This document shows positions 4,676 through 5,005 of a stretch of DNA of 5,005 nucleotides, piece by piece (position 1 is the stretch's first letter; every line of letters starts with the position of its first letter). This DNA comes from Bacteroidales bacterium (GTDB lineage: Bacteria; Bacteroidota; Bacteroidia; Bacteroidales; WCHB1-69), in NCBI GenBank assembly GCA_028684405.1, contig JAQUGA010000189.1, positions 1-5,005 on the forward strand, read 5' to 3'. A program made the translations under genes and the position numbers. The notes below the pieces were generated by a model. The model ran no database searches, was not told the DNA's origin, and saw nothing but the letters and a program-made list of their open reading frames with translations.

Positions 4676-5005
4676 TTAATCATCTAAACGAAATCGAAAG
4701 GGAATACTATATTGAACCCTGACTATTTTGCCATTTTGCTTTCCAGGAATCCATTTTGGAAAAAGTTCTATAACTCTGATTACTTCGGCATTTATCTCTG
4801 AACTTAATCCTCGAAGAATTTTAATATCTGATAAACTACCATCTTTTTCAACTATAAAAGTTGCATAAACAGTACCTTGAATTCCATCTTCTTTTGCAGA
4901 TTCAGGATATTTTATATGTTTGTTTAAAAATTGCATACGGGCTTCATTTCCTCCTGGGAAATCGGGCAATTGTTCAACTACAGTATAAACTGCATTGCTG
5001 TCAGA
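4676..5005 (-). CDS. TonB family protein, C-terminal domain (N-terminus beyond right window edge)
   Basis: The 109 visible residues form a TonB C-terminal domain, which in energy-transducing proteins of the inner membrane contacts the TonB box of outer-membrane receptors. The frame is open to the right edge and reads 'VYTVVEQLPDFPGG' (6-19 of the fragment), the usual entry to this domain in Bacteroidota. 'YPESAKEDGIQGTVYATFIVEKDG' (33-56), 'EVIRVIELFPKWIPG' (74-88) and the closing strand 'YSIPFRFRL' (99-107) follow. The TTG at 4969-4967, a possible start, falls inside this conserved entry motif, so the true start lies outside the window. Upstream residues might include a membrane anchor, or a peptidase/BlaR-type or carboxypeptidase-regulatory domain, since this module is also found at the end of other proteins. 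No neighbouring receptor gene is visible. It is separated from the lipoprotein gene by 729 bases, so co-transcription is doubtful. Confidence 0.92.
   Translation of the reverse strand, partial: SDSNAVYTVVEQLPDFPGGNEARMQFLNKHIKYPESAKEDGIQGTVYATFIVEKDGSLSDIKILRGLSSEINAEVIRVIELFPKWIPGKQNGKIVRVQYSIPFRFRLDD

Noticed and set aside
4676..4969. TonB-family gene starting at the TTG at 4969-4967
   Set aside because: The frame stays open to the window edge, and the residues before the TTG (VYTVVEQ) are part of the conserved TonB entry motif, so the gene is a partial one without a start here.

Overview
The window looks like a chromosomal stretch from a member of the Bacteroidota. The pointers are a lipoprotein with a Cys-Lys-Lys-Asp-Asp-Asp export signal, a TonB C-terminal domain with the 'EQLPDFPGG' entry motif common in that phylum, starts without convincing Shine-Dalgarno sequences, and intergenic palindromes of the types often seen in these genomes. 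All genes I accept lie on the minus strand, so the transcriptional order runs from high to low coordinates.

Region by region, from the right edge: a TonB-family protein (C-terminal part only, 4676-5005) enters from outside the window. A 729-base gene-free stretch (3947-4675) follows. It carries a tandem and palindromic repeat block (about 4367-4519), an AT-rich middle, and a structured boundary element (4018-4061). Next is a secreted lipoprotein of unknown function (3158-3946). A second gene-free stretch (2840-3157) holds a long imperfect hairpin (3020-3147) and a GC-rich palindrome (2905-2923). The left half is a type I restriction-modification operon: hsdM (1037-2839), a small GxxExxY-family PD-(D/E)XK-like protein (574-996), and hsdS (1-577, cut by the left edge). 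No hsdR is visible; it would be expected beyond the left edge or upstream.

HsdM and HsdS together should form the sequence-specific adenine methyltransferase core of a type I system. The GxxExxY gene sits between them and overlaps the hsdS start by an ATGA, so it is probably co-translated with the specificity subunit. Its role there is unknown.

The most unusual feature is how the lipoprotein gene is framed. It lies between inverted 10-base boxes (GTTGTAGGCA at 3143-3152, TGCCTACAAC at 4019-4028). On the outer side of each box is an imperfect hairpin whose non-Watson-Crick positions become G-T wobbles only on the plus strand. This resembles a gene cassette bounded by attC-like folded single-strand recombination sites, but the box does not match the canonical attC core and no integrase is in the window. 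It is a hypothesis, not an identification.
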